DNA of 43,233 nucleotides from Clostridium sp. CAG:964 (GCA_000435335.1 FR891311.1:1-43233); one strand, 5' to 3'. Positions 1-7,759 are shown, counted from the first letter of the stretch. Translations and numbers: made by a program. Notes: generated by a model from the letters alone, not told the origin.

Positions 1-1
1 A

Positions 2-394
2 GAAAAATCTACAGCAAATGAACAGAACAGCGTTGCTGTTGATGAGACTGTTGAAAGCAAGCCTGTAGATATAGAGACAAGCGAAAACAGCCCTGTAGAG
101 AAGCATAAGCCGCTTAGCGGCAGCTTTACTTTGGAAGAACCGCCTAAGACTGTTGTGGAGGTTGACACAAGGGATATTGATGTTCCTCTTAACGGCAGCT
201 TTGGCATTAAGATAAAAGATATTAATAAAATTGAGAAGCCAACTTCAAAAACAGAAGAGTCTACTACATCATTTAGTGATAATGTTAAAATTGATGCTGA
301 TGACAATAAAATTTTGGAAGCAGCCAAGAAAATTATCATTGATTACATAGCTACAGAGGAATTTGCTAATAAGCTAAAGGAAATTCTAAAATAA
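2..394 (+). CDS. Unrecognised protein, 3' end only
   Basis: The frame is open from the window edge to TAA at 394, giving 130 residues with no start inside the window that has to be real (a TTG at 131 is only an internal codon choice). The visible part is acidic, Ser/Thr/Glu-rich and probably disordered, with two similar blocks PLSGSF and PLNGSF about 28 residues apart. It ends in a compact predicted helical segment (ILEAAKKIIIDYIATEEFANKLKEILK region, last ~30 residues). A strong hairpin terminator follows at 424-457. It converges on jag. I do not recognise the family, and the missing 5' part may carry the informative domain. Confidence 0.7.
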   Translation, partial: EKSTANEQNSVAVDETVESKPVDIETSENSPVEKHKPLSGSFTLEEPPKTVVEVDTRDIDVPLNGSFGIKIKDINKIEKPTSKTEESTTSFSDNVKIDADDNKILEAAKKIIIDYIATEEFANKLKEILK

Positions 395-423
395 GACAAT
401 TTAATTTAGAAGGTCATTTTCAA

Positions 424-457
424 AAAGTCCGTTGCCAAAAGCAACGGACTTTTGTTT
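424..457 (+). terminator. Rho-independent terminator of the left-edge gene
   Basis: A perfect 12-bp stem (424-435 with 441-452) around the loop CAAAA, followed by TTGTTTT. It lies 30 bases after the stop at 394. The A-run before the stem means it may also act on the other strand. Confidence 0.85.
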
Positions 458-550
458 TAATAAAACCGCCTAAAATAAGATAATAGCTGCAATGTTTGAT
501 TATTTTTGCTCGTTTTTATAAATACAAGGGTGAAAGAAATCATTATACAT

Positions 551-585
551 AAAAACAGCACCGGTTTGGATTTCCGGTGCTGTTT
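551..585 (-). terminator. Terminator of the rpmH-jag operon
   Basis: A 12-bp stem (553-564 with 574-585) with a 9-base loop, 28 bases after the jag stop on the minus strand. On that strand the stem is followed by a T run, as expected for a Rho-independent terminator. Confidence 0.8.
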
Positions 586-613
586 CACATTTTAAATTAA
601 AAGTTATTATAAT

Positions 614-1606
614 TTATTCTGTTTTATTTGTATCTACTCTGCCGTACAAAGAGAAATTGCCACCCTCATTTTTAGGTGCTCTCTCTGTCTTTGGTGCCGA
701 GCCCTCGGCAGACTTATTGTAATTATTATTATAGCTTCTGTTTCTGCTGTAGCTATTGTTATAATTTCTTCTGCCGTTATTATTTCTGTTGTTATTATAA
801 TTATTATTATAGTTGTTTCTGCGATACGGTCTCTTATATTCAGGATCAAGTCCAATTACTACGTGACGGTTTGTAACCTCACCCTCTGACCAAGAAATAG
901 CACCGTTTACCTTTTGAACAGATGTATGAATAATTCTTCTTTCATAAGGGTTCATAGGCTCAAGAGAAACATTTTTACCTGTTTTCAATACCTTAAATGC
1001 AAGCTTTCTTCCAAGAATTTCAAGAGTTTTTTCTCTCTTTTCTCTATAGTTGCCTGTATTAATTGTTATTCTAAAGTAAGAATTTCCGGTATGATTTGCT
1101 ACCAAGCCGGCTAGATACTGCAAAGCGTCAAGAGTTTCTCCTCGTCTTCCTATTACAGCACCAACCTGATCGCCTGACAATGTAAGCTCGGCAGACTCAT
1201 CTTCTTCCTTCATATCAACTGTAATTTTAGATAATCCCATAGCTGCCAAAACATTTTCAACATACTTCTTTGCCTCTTTAGCAGGTGAATAATCAGCCGG
1301 CAACGGCTTTTTAACCTCTTCTGTTTTAACGCTGCTTACAGGCTCGCTTGCAACATCAGCATTTGTATTTGCTTCTACAGCCTTTTGTGGCTTTAAATCT
1401 TCACCGTTTGCGATAGCGTCGTCAGACACCTCGCATATTGCCTTTACTTTAGCAGGACTTCCGCCAAATATACCAAACTTCTTTTTTTCTGCTCTTTTTA
1501 AAATCTCAAAAGTTACTCCGTCTTCACTGCTTAAGCCAAGCTGATTTAGTGCGTCAGCCTTTGCAAGCTCCTCTGTTTCTCCTATACCAATTGCTTCTCT
1601 TGTCAT
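614..1606 (-). CDS. jag: RNA-binding protein Jag/KhpB
   Basis: Jag (KhpB, SpoIIIJ-associated) is a cytoplasmic RNA-binding protein linked to cell elongation and division in Firmicutes. The 330 residues show the family order: a Jag-N domain at about 1-58 with the KKKFGIFGG motif, an acidic linker, a type II KH domain around the GxxG loop GRRG (153-156), and an R3H domain at about 190-255. The last ~70 residues are an Asn/Arg/Tyr-rich low-complexity tail that standard Jag proteins lack. ATG at 1606 is preceded by AGAGGTG. The gene is last in the rpmH-rnpA-yidD-yidC-jag operon, 23 bases after yidC. The call is firm; the tail's role is unknown. Confidence 0.95.
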   Translation of the reverse strand: MTREAIGIGETEELAKADALNQLGLSSEDGVTFEILKRAEKKKFGIFGGSPAKVKAICEVSDDAIANGEDLKPQKAVEANTNADVASEPVSSVKTEEVKKPLPADYSPAKEAKKYVENVLAAMGLSKITVDMKEEDESAELTLSGDQVGAVIGRRGETLDALQYLAGLVANHTGNSYFRITINTGNYREKREKTLEILGRKLAFKVLKTGKNVSLEPMNPYERRIIHTSVQKVNGAISWSEGEVTNRHVVIGLDPEYKRPYRRNNYNNNYNNNRNNNGRRNYNNSYSRNRSYNNNYNKSAEGSAPKTERAPKNEGGNFSLYGRVDTNKTE

Positions 1607-1629
1607 TTTTTACACCTCTAGTTTTACTT

Positions 1630-2604
1630 TTACTTTTTCTTCTTTTTGTTACTGTTATTATTGTTTTCGTTAATTCTCTTACGAGGATTATAAGAATACG
1701 CTACATTTGCTTCCTGTAATTTTAAAAGCTCTACTCTTTGTGCTTCTTGCTTTGCCGTCATATGATTTGCACTGTAGAAATTTTGTAATACTAATGTTTG
1801 TACAAAGCTTACTACTGTTGAAATAATCCAGTAAAAACCAACCGCAGCCGGTACCGAATAAGCAATATATGCACTAAATGCAGGCAGTGCAAGCAGCATA
1901 ACTACCATACAACCCTGCTGTTGCTTAAGTGTACCCTGGATTTTCATTGTAACTACCTGGCTTAAAACCGATGTTACAAAACAAAGTGCAGGAATCAGCC
2001 ACAAAATTGAGAATCCGTCGCTTGGCTTTCCCAAAAGATTTATGCCCAAAAAATTGAAGCTGTTGCCGTAATTTGCTATAGCGGTAATATCTGCCGCACT
2101 AAAGAACTGGCTTAAAAAAGCTTCGCCGTTTGCCTGTGTAGCAATATTTACAATTTCAAGCTGACCGTATATTGTAGTAAACTGATTGCCTATACCCGGC
2201 ATTACAGTCAGGTTATTTAATGCACTTGTTACGACCGAAGTATCCATATGCATTGTATTAATAAGAGGACTTACTACTGCATAATAAACGCCCATAAGAA
2301 TAAGCAAAGGTACAAACATAGATACACAGCCCATATTCTGCATACCCTCTTTATCATACAGCTTTTGCATTTCTTCATTCATTTTTTTCTGGTCGCCGGC
2401 GTATTTTTTCTTTATCTCCTGCTGCTTCTGCGACATTGCAGCATTTTTAGCCATTGACTTTTGCTGGTGTATAGACATAGGGAACAACACCAGCTTTACA
2501 ACTATTGTAAAGCAAATAATTGCCAGACCGTAGTTATTAAATATAGAATAGAAGAACCACAATACATAGCCAAATAAACTGCCTATGGCGTCAAATATAA
2601 ACAT
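1630..2604 (-). CDS. yidC: Membrane protein insertase YidC/OxaA
   Basis: YidC inserts proteins into the cytoplasmic membrane alone or with SecYEG. The 324 residues contain the conserved core of five membrane segments: one at about 18-45 carrying the groove residue (VVKLVLFPM), a charged cytoplasmic hairpin (about 50-95), then four more. There is no lipobox or cleavable signal, which is usual for clostridial forms but unlike Bacillus SpoIIIJ. The extracytoplasmic loop between the second and third core helices is long (about 60-70 residues). The groove position usually held by Arg appears to be Lys. The C-terminus is a basic tail with Asn and a final Lys run, as in ribosome-binding YidC tails. 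It sits between yidD and jag in the operon. Confidence 0.95.
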   Translation of the reverse strand: MFIFDAIGSLFGYVLWFFYSIFNNYGLAIICFTIVVKLVLFPMSIHQQKSMAKNAAMSQKQQEIKKKYAGDQKKMNEEMQKLYDKEGMQNMGCVSMFVPLLILMGVYYAVVSPLINTMHMDTSVVTSALNNLTVMPGIGNQFTTIYGQLEIVNIATQANGEAFLSQFFSAADITAIANYGNSFNFLGINLLGKPSDGFSILWLIPALCFVTSVLSQVVTMKIQGTLKQQQGCMVVMLLALPAFSAYIAYSVPAAVGFYWIISTVVSFVQTLVLQNFYSANHMTAKQEAQRVELLKLQEANVAYSYNPRKRINENNNNSNKKKKK

Positions 2605-2655
2605 TTCAATTTTCGCTTCCTCTCATATTATGATAGCTACACAGAATATGCAGCA

Positions 2656-2883
2656 TTATTTTTTGCTTTTCTTTTGAGGAACAGGGTCATACCCACCTTT
2701 AGAAAAGGGGTTACATCTCAATATTCTCCACAAAGTCATAAAACCGCCCTTAAATGCTCCAAATCTTTCTATAGCCTCCAGCCCATACTGTGAGCAGGTA
2801 GGTGTAAATTTACAGCTTGGCGGTGTTTTAGGTGAAATATATTTTCTGTAAAACTTAATCAGCCAAATTAGCGGACGCTTCAT
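2656..2883 (-). CDS. yidD: Membrane protein insertion efficiency factor YidD
   Basis: YidD is a small membrane-associated protein that assists YidC-dependent insertion. The 75 residues carry the family signature: a basic amphipathic N-terminus with YRKYISP, the Cys-containing motif SCKFTPTCSQYGLEAIERFG, and RILRCNPFSKGGYDPVP. The ATG at 2883 overlaps the rnpA stop in an ATGA junction, so translation is probably coupled. A basic KKSKK tail ends the protein. Position between rnpA and yidC is the standard order. Confidence 0.95.
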   Translation of the reverse strand: MKRPLIWLIKFYRKYISPKTPPSCKFTPTCSQYGLEAIERFGAFKGGFMTLWRILRCNPFSKGGYDPVPQKKSKK

Positions 2884-3215
2884 TTAATAACACCCGCTTT
2901 TTTCAGCTGTTCTTTCATACAACGCATAACATCGGTACTTTTTACATACGGCGTGCGTCCTCTGGCTACAAAAACAAAATCGTAACCCATATTTTCAAAT
3001 TTGGGATACAGCTCTCTGTAAGCCGCCATAACCACACGCCTTGCTCTGTTACGCTGTACTGCTTTGCCTATTTTTTTACTTGTTGTAATACCTACTCTTG
3101 GCTTGTTGTATCTTTGTTTCAATACATATGTGACCAGAACAGGAGAAACATAGGATTTTCCCTTAGAATAAATCTTGCGAAAATCTCTATTTTCTTTTAT
3201 GGTAGTTAATGTCAT
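2880..3215 (-). CDS. rnpA: Ribonuclease P protein component
   Basis: RnpA is the protein subunit of RNase P, which removes tRNA 5' leaders together with the RNA subunit. The 111 residues start MTLTTIKENRDFRKIYSKGKS and contain the diagnostic RNR-type motif (KKIGKAVQRNRARRVVMAAYR) and a FVFVARGRTP segment. The frame is open 22 codons further upstream, but those residues are unlike the family, and AGGA precedes the ATG at 3215, so the shorter form is chosen. It follows rpmH by 85 bases and overlaps yidD by four. Confidence 0.95.
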   Translation of the reverse strand: MTLTTIKENRDFRKIYSKGKSYVSPVLVTYVLKQRYNKPRVGITTSKKIGKAVQRNRARRVVMAAYRELYPKFENMGYDFVFVARGRTPYVKSTDVMRCMKEQLKKAGVIK

Positions 3216-3300
3216 AATAAATTCATTCCTATAAAAACAGCAAAGCATGGTCATTGTTCTAAACATAAAAACAAAGACCACCTTTCAGTGGCCTTAATTT

Positions 3301-3435
3301 TTAGTAAGACAACCTTTTTCTACCCTTAGCTCTTCTGCGAGCAAGCACTTTTCGTCCATTTCTGTCAGACATTCTCTTTCTGAAGCCATGCTCCTTTTTT
3401 CTGTGTAGCTTCTTAGGCTGATATGTTCTAAGCAT
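3301..3435 (-). CDS. rpmH: 50S ribosomal protein L34
   Basis: This 44-residue, highly basic protein begins MLRTYQPKKLHRKKEHGF and continues FRKRM, GRKVLARRRAKGR and ends RLSY, matching ribosomal protein L34 along its entire length. It is easily missed: a longer overlapping frame on the same strand (3294-3476) is a shadow. A near-perfect AAAGGAGG site lies 8 bases before the ATG, and a TTGACG-17-TATAAT promoter lies at 3475-3503. L34 heads the operon and is transcribed divergently from dnaA, the classical origin arrangement in Firmicutes. Confidence 0.97.
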   Translation of the reverse strand: MLRTYQPKKLHRKKEHGFRKRMSDRNGRKVLARRRAKGRKRLSY

Positions 3436-3474
3436 CGAAAATCCTCCTTTCGGATATTAACCTTGCAATTTAGC

Positions 3475-3503
3475 ATTATATCTTAAATTTCTTAGTTCGT
3501 CAA
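3475..3503 (-). promoter_or_regulatory. rpmH operon promoter
   Basis: On the minus strand TTGACG (3498-3503) and TATAAT (3475-3480) are separated by exactly 17 bases. The site lies about 40 bases upstream of the L34 start codon and should drive rpmH-rnpA-yidD-yidC-jag. Confidence 0.85.
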
Positions 3504-3664
3504 TAATAATTTTCTAAATTTTTTTCACATTTAAAAATATATTTTTTAGTAAAAAAACTTACAATTACTATATGTTGTGTATAAGCATAAATATCTTACA
3601 TAATGCTGTATAAATTATCTATTATTTCTTACAGCTCTCCCTTTTGAACAAAAATAAAAAATAT
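3504..3664. other. rpmH-dnaA intergenic part of the origin
   Basis: This AT-rich stretch lies between the divergent rpmH and dnaA promoters. One perfect DnaA box, TTATACACA, reads on the minus strand at 3576-3584. A weaker TTTTTCACA lies at 3521-3529, just within the region. In Firmicutes this gap usually holds the upstream DnaA-box cluster (incA/incB-like). Only one strong box is seen here, fewer than in Bacillus. Confidence 0.55.
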
Positions 3665-3693
3665 TTGAAAATTGTCGTAAAATATGATACAAT
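3665..3693 (+). promoter_or_regulatory. dnaA promoter
   Basis: TTGAAA (3665-3670) and TACAAT (3688-3693) with a 17-base spacer, about 45 bases before the dnaA start. The nearby DnaA box at 3576-3584 would allow autoregulation, which is known for dnaA genes but not shown here. Confidence 0.8.
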
Positions 3694-3740
3694 AAATCAG
3701 ATACATTGTAAGAAAGAAATTATAAAAAGAGGTGGAACTT

Positions 3741-5105
3741 TTGGATACGTTCAATGAGGCGTGGGATGTTATTTGTGACTACCTTAAAAACAAAAGAGAG
3801 AATAACAAAAAGGTAATATCGGATGTAGCTTATAATGCTTGGATAAAAAAAATTAAGCCCGTATCTATAGACTTTAATACAAAGCGTATTGTTCTTTCTG
3901 TACCTAATAACTTTAATAAAACAGTTATAGAAAACAGCTACCTGGGTATTTTAAAGATAGCATCAGAAGAAGTGTTTGGAGATGAATTTAACTTTGTAAT
4001 CGAAATCGACAACGATGAAGGAACTCACCCTGTCGAAGAAAGCACAGCCTCTAGTAAAGAAGACTCAAATAAAAGCAACAGGTACGGTGACGAATACACC
4101 TTTGATACCTTTGTTGTAGGTAAATCTAATGAGCTTGCATACAAGGCCTCATTAGCGGTAGCAAAGGATCCGGCAGGACTTGAGGTACAAAACCCTCTAT
4201 TCATATACGGTAACTCAGGCTTAGGTAAAACACACCTATTATACGCTATAAAAAATGTAATTTCAAAGAATTATCCTGAAAAAAAGATAATTTATGTTAA
4301 AGGCGAAAATTTTGCCAACGAGCTTATAGAATCATTAAGTAGAAAAACCACCGACAAGTTTCGTGACAAATACAGAACCATTGATGTGCTTTTGGTGGAC
4401 GATATTCAGTTTATAGCCGGCAAAGAGGCGACTCAGGAGGAATTTTTCCATACCTTTAATACTCTTTATGAAGCCAGAAAACAAATTGTATTTACCTCAG
4501 ACGTACTGCCAAAGGAAATGAAAACGCTGGAAAACAGACTTCGCTCAAGGTTTGAATCGGGACTGCTGGTTGATGTACAGCCGCCGGATATAGAAACAAG
4601 AATTACAATTATAAATAAAAAAGCAGAGCAGCTGAACATTGAAATACCTTACAACATAAGTGAGCTGTTGGCAACAAAAATAAAAAGCAACATAAGAAAG
4701 CTGGAGGGAGCAGTAAAGAAGCTTCACGCCAAGAATTTGCTCAATCACGAAAAAATCAGCATAAAGATGGCCCATGAGGTTATTGCAGAGCTTCAAAGCG
4801 AAGATGTGCCGGCGGAAATTTCTCTAGACAGTATTATAGAAGAGGTTGCACGAACCTTTAATGTAACGGTAGATGAAATAAAATCGTCAAACAGGCGGGC
4901 CACACTGTCAAAGGCAAGGCAGATAGCAATTTACCTGGTAAAGGATATTACAGATATGTCAATGGAGCAGATAGGTATGGCATTTAACGGAAGACACCAT
5001 TCTACTATAGTGTATACCTGCCAGCAGGTTGAAAAAAACATTGAAACAGATCCAAAGGTAAAGGAAATTATACAGGATATAAGAAAAAATTTGCAAAACG
5101 GTTAA
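3741..5105 (+). CDS. dnaA: Chromosomal replication initiator DnaA
   Basis: DnaA binds origin DnaA boxes, opens the duplex and loads the replicative helicase. The 454 residues have domain I (1-80), a short Ser/Glu-rich linker, the AAA+ ATPase with Walker A GNSGLGKTHL (about 157-166) and Walker B LLVDDIQF, sensor segments, and the C-terminal helix-turn-helix domain. The start is TTG at 3741: the site AGAGGTGG lies 5 bases before it, whereas a GTG at 3732 would lie inside that site. The recognition motif, usually GRDHTT or GRDHST, reads GRHHST (His419 for Asp), an uncommon change at a base-contacting position. A promoter precedes it and the oriC element follows it. Confidence 0.97.
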   Translation: MDTFNEAWDVICDYLKNKRENNKKVISDVAYNAWIKKIKPVSIDFNTKRIVLSVPNNFNKTVIENSYLGILKIASEEVFGDEFNFVIEIDNDEGTHPVEESTASSKEDSNKSNRYGDEYTFDTFVVGKSNELAYKASLAVAKDPAGLEVQNPLFIYGNSGLGKTHLLYAIKNVISKNYPEKKIIYVKGENFANELIESLSRKTTDKFRDKYRTIDVLLVDDIQFIAGKEATQEEFFHTFNTLYEARKQIVFTSDVLPKEMKTLENRLRSRFESGLLVDVQPPDIETRITIINKKAEQLNIEIPYNISELLATKIKSNIRKLEGAVKKLHAKNLLNHEKISIKMAHEVIAELQSEDVPAEISLDSIIEEVARTFNVTVDEIKSSNRRATLSKARQIAIYLVKDITDMSMEQIGMAFNGRHHSTIVYTCQQVEKNIETDPKVKEIIQDIRKNLQNG

Positions 5106-5340
5106 TTAAAGCTTTCAACATAATTTTGCACATATTATTAACACAATTAAACATTGATGTTAAATTGTGGAAGAGTGTTAAAAGTTATTAAATTTTATTA
5201 ACCAAAAATAAACAGCCCTTTTATAATAACTTTTTAAGTATAAATCGGGGCTAAAGGGGTAAACTAACAAATTAACACCCCCTACTACTACTACTAAAAT
5301 TAAATATATTAAACTATCTATAAAAGGGATTGATAAAGCA
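5106..5340. other. Replication origin unwinding region (oriC)
   Basis: The dnaA-dnaN gap holds the parts of a Firmicute unwinding region. There are DnaA-box-like sequences (TTATTAACA at 5135-5143, TGTGGAAGA at 5166-5174) and three copies of TTAACAC (5138-5144 and 5272-5278 on plus, 5175-5181 on minus). Short G- and C-runs follow (5247-5260 and 5278-5282), then five perfect CTA trinucleotides at 5282-5296, and then a fully A/T stretch at 5295-5311. The order GC-rich, CTA trios, AT-rich is that of the DnaA-trio element in Bacillus subtilis. Strand opening is therefore inferred to begin at about 5297. Confidence 0.85.
5198..5227 (+). promoter_or_regulatory. Possible dnaN promoter
   Basis: TATAAT at 5222-5227 with TTAACC at 5198-5203 (18-base spacer). 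The -35 is weak and the site overlaps the origin region, so this is tentative. Confidence 0.4.
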
Positions 5341-6441
5341 ATGAAATTTTCATGCAGTCAAAAAGACTTTTCATCTGCTGTAACTAATGTTCAAAGAGCT
5401 GTTTCGGCTAAAACAAGCACGCCTGCTTTAGAGGGTATTCTAATAAAAGCAAGCGACAGCTGCGTTGAGCTTTGCGGTTATGATTTGGAAATAGGCATTA
5501 CGACCTTTATAAGCTGCAATGTTGCCAAGAAAGGTGAAATTGTAGTAAGTGCCAAGCTTTTAGGCGATATAGTAAGGCGGCTGCCGGAAAATACCGTAGA
5601 CATTGAAACAGATGACAAAATGATAATCTACATAAAAAGCGGTCAAGCACAGTACCAGCTGGTAGGAATTTCCTCAGAGGAGTACCCTGAGCTGCCAAAG
5701 GTAGAAAAAATGGACGAAATTAAAATTAAAAGCGGCTTGCTAAAGAATATGATAAAGCAAACTATTTTTGCTATATCAGATAATTTTTCAAAGCCTATTT
5801 ATACCGGATCGCTTTTTGATATAGAAAACAATATTCTAAAGATAATTTCGGTGGACGGCTACAGAATGGCTATTCGTCAAGAGGCAATAGAGTGTGGTAC
5901 AACCAATAAATTTGTTATACCGGGCAAAACTTTAAGCGAAATTCTAAAGCTTACCTGCGACGATGAAAATAATATCGAAATTATTATAGGTCAGCGTCAC
6001 GCTATATTCAAAATAGAAAATTACTCGATTATTTCAAGATTAATCGAGGGTAATTTTATCGACTACAAAACTACCATACCGCCTGAAAATAAAACAGAAA
6101 TAATAATTAATACAAGAGGACTTATAGCTGCGGTAGAAAGAATGTCGCTGCTTACCTCTGAAAAAATACAAAGTCCTATACGGTGTATGGTAGAGGATAC
6201 TCAGGTAAAGCTGTTTTGTTCAACATCTATCGGCAGAGCAAACGACGCTATATCGGCAGATGTAAAAGGCGAAAATGTAGAAATAGGGCTTAACAGCAAA
6301 TATTTGCTTGACGCACTCAAAAATTCCGAAACAGACGAAATTAAATTACAATTAAACGGTTCGTTAACGCCTATGAAGATTATACCGGTTCAGGGCGACG
6401 CATTTTTATATTTGGTTGTTCCAATGAGGTTTAAACAATGA
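5341..6441 (+). CDS. dnaN: DNA polymerase III beta subunit (sliding clamp)
   Basis: The beta clamp is a ring-shaped dimer that tethers the replicative polymerase to DNA. The 366 residues match the family's usual length and three-fold repeated clamp fold: MKFSCSQKDFSSAVTNVQRA at the start, a middle domain with SKPIYTGSLFDIE and VDGYRMAIR, and the C-terminal PVQGDAFLYLVVPMR, where the family normally has P(M/V)R. AAGGGAT precedes the ATG. The stop overlaps the start of the next gene (ATGA), so dnaN, yaaA and recF are probably translated in a coupled way. Confidence 0.97.
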   Translation: MKFSCSQKDFSSAVTNVQRAVSAKTSTPALEGILIKASDSCVELCGYDLEIGITTFISCNVAKKGEIVVSAKLLGDIVRRLPENTVDIETDDKMIIYIKSGQAQYQLVGISSEEYPELPKVEKMDEIKIKSGLLKNMIKQTIFAISDNFSKPIYTGSLFDIENNILKIISVDGYRMAIRQEAIECGTTNKFVIPGKTLSEILKLTCDDENNIEIIIGQRHAIFKIENYSIISRLIEGNFIDYKTTIPPENKTEIIINTRGLIAAVERMSLLTSEKIQSPIRCMVEDTQVKLFCSTSIGRANDAISADVKGENVEIGLNSKYLLDALKNSETDEIKLQLNGSLTPMKIIPVQGDAFLYLVVPMRFKQ

Positions 6442-6659
6442 AAGAAGTAAAAAGAGTTTTTATAGACACAGATTTTATTAAGCTTGATAACCTGCTGAAG
6501 CTTGGAGGCATTGTGCAAACAGGCGGACAGGCAAAGGTAATGATTCAAAACGGTGAGGTTACATTAAACGGCTACACCTGTGAAATGAGAAATAAAAAAA
6601 TAAAAAACGGTGATAAGGTAGAAACACCTAATCATATCATTGAGGTATATTATAAGTGA
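6438..6659 (+). CDS. yaaA: S4-domain RNA-binding protein YaaA/RlbA
   Basis: This 73-residue protein is a single S4-like RNA-binding domain: IKLDNLLKLGGIVQTGGQAKVMIQNGEVTLNG followed by KIKNGDKVE. It occurs between dnaN and recF in most Firmicutes and is called YaaA or RlbA; a role in ribosome assembly has been proposed. It overlaps dnaN by four bases and recF by four bases (GTGA), forming a translationally coupled trio. Confidence 0.92.
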   Translation: MKEVKRVFIDTDFIKLDNLLKLGGIVQTGGQAKVMIQNGEVTLNGYTCEMRNKKIKNGDKVETPNHIIEVYYK

Positions 6660-7759
6660 TTATAAAAGAGCTGAAATTTAAAAATTTCAGAAATTTGCAG
6701 GATAATCACATAAAACCCGGCGAAAAAATGAATGTAATTGTTGGAGACAACGGTCAAGGCAAAACCAATCTTCTTGAGTGCATTTGGATGTTTAACGGTG
6801 TAAAATCCTTTAGAGGCTCAAAAGACCGTGAGCTGGTGCGTTTTAACGAAAAATTTTCCAAAATAGAGGTAGATTTTTTTAGTGAAGAACGGCTTCAAAG
6901 TGCAAGGCTGGAGTTTGTAAACGGCCGCAGAGAGGCTTATTTAAACGATGTAAAAAAGCCTGCTCCATCGCATTTAATGGGAAAAATAACATCAATAGTT
7001 TTTTCGCCCGAGCATTTGTCACTTGTAAAGGGCGGGCCAAGTGTAAGAAGAAAATTTATAGACAGTGCCATTTGCCAGGTTAAGCCCAAATATTCGGCTT
7101 ATTTAGTCAGATATAATAAAATTCTTAATCAAAGAAATGCACTGCTAAAGGATATATCCTACTATTCAGAGCTTGCCGATACCCTGGAAATTTGGGACAA
7201 GGAGCTTGCCTTGACCGGCAGTGTAATTATAAGTGAAAGATTAAAATATATATCTGAGCTTTCTGCTGTTGCCGGTGAGTATCATAGGGGAATTTCAGAA
7301 AGCAAGGAAGCACTGCAGCTTGCTTATACGGGCAAATATAGCGGCAGTGAGGATACATCGTGTATTTATGATGAATTTTGTAATACTCTTGATAAGTCCA
7401 GAAATGAGGATATTTCATTAAAATATACTACAAAAGGCCCGCATAGACATGATGTAGATATAATAATTAATAACAGAAGTGCCAAAATGTATGCTTCTCA
7501 GGGGCAGCAAAGGTCTGCCGTACTTTCCTTAAAGCTTGCCGAGGCGACATTAGTTGACCAAATAACAGGCAGAAAGCCTGTTATACTGTTAGACGATGTT
7601 TTAAGTGAGCTTGACAAGGAAAGACAGAGCTTTCTTTTAAATAAAATAAAAGGCAGGCAGGTATTTATAACCTGCTGTGACTGTTCTACAGAAAATCTTT
7701 TTGAAGCCGGTAAGGTATTTTTAGTAAATAACGGACAAATATCAGAAAAAAGCATATAA
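6656..7759 (+). CDS. recF: DNA repair and replication protein RecF
   Basis: RecF is an SMC-like ATPase that, with RecO and RecR, loads RecA at single-strand gaps. The 367 residues show Walker A GDNGQGKTN near residue 30, the RecF signature around GGPSVRRKFID, the ABC signature SQGQQRS, and Walker B LLDDVLSELD. The GTG start overlaps the stop of the S4 gene, which fixes the start. The gene follows the standard dnaA-dnaN-yaaA-recF order. Confidence 0.97.
   Translation: MIIKELKFKNFRNLQDNHIKPGEKMNVIVGDNGQGKTNLLECIWMFNGVKSFRGSKDRELVRFNEKFSKIEVDFFSEERLQSARLEFVNGRREAYLNDVKKPAPSHLMGKITSIVFSPEHLSLVKGGPSVRRKFIDSAICQVKPKYSAYLVRYNKILNQRNALLKDISYYSELADTLEIWDKELALTGSVIISERLKYISELSAVAGEYHRGISESKEALQLAYTGKYSGSEDTSCIYDEFCNTLDKSRNEDISLKYTTKGPHRHDVDIIINNRSAKMYASQGQQRSAVLSLKLAEATLVDQITGRKPVILLDDVLSELDKERQSFLLNKIKGRQVFITCCDCSTENLFEAGKVFLVNNGQISEKSI

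Noticed and set aside
721..830. Tandem trinucleotide-like DNA tract (ATT/GTT/AAT) resembling a repeat array
   Set aside because: It is the coding sequence of the Asn-rich Jag tail read on the opposite strand, not a CRISPR or satellite. It is reported under jag instead.
3294..3476. A 60-codon minus-strand open frame across the L34 region
   Set aside because: It is an out-of-frame shadow of rpmH (3301-3435). Its product matches nothing, whereas the other frame gives a complete L34 with a perfect ribosome site.
3732..3740. GTG at 3732 as the dnaA start
   Set aside because: It lies inside the ribosome site AGAGGTGG; the TTG at 3741 has correct spacing and gives the family N-terminus.
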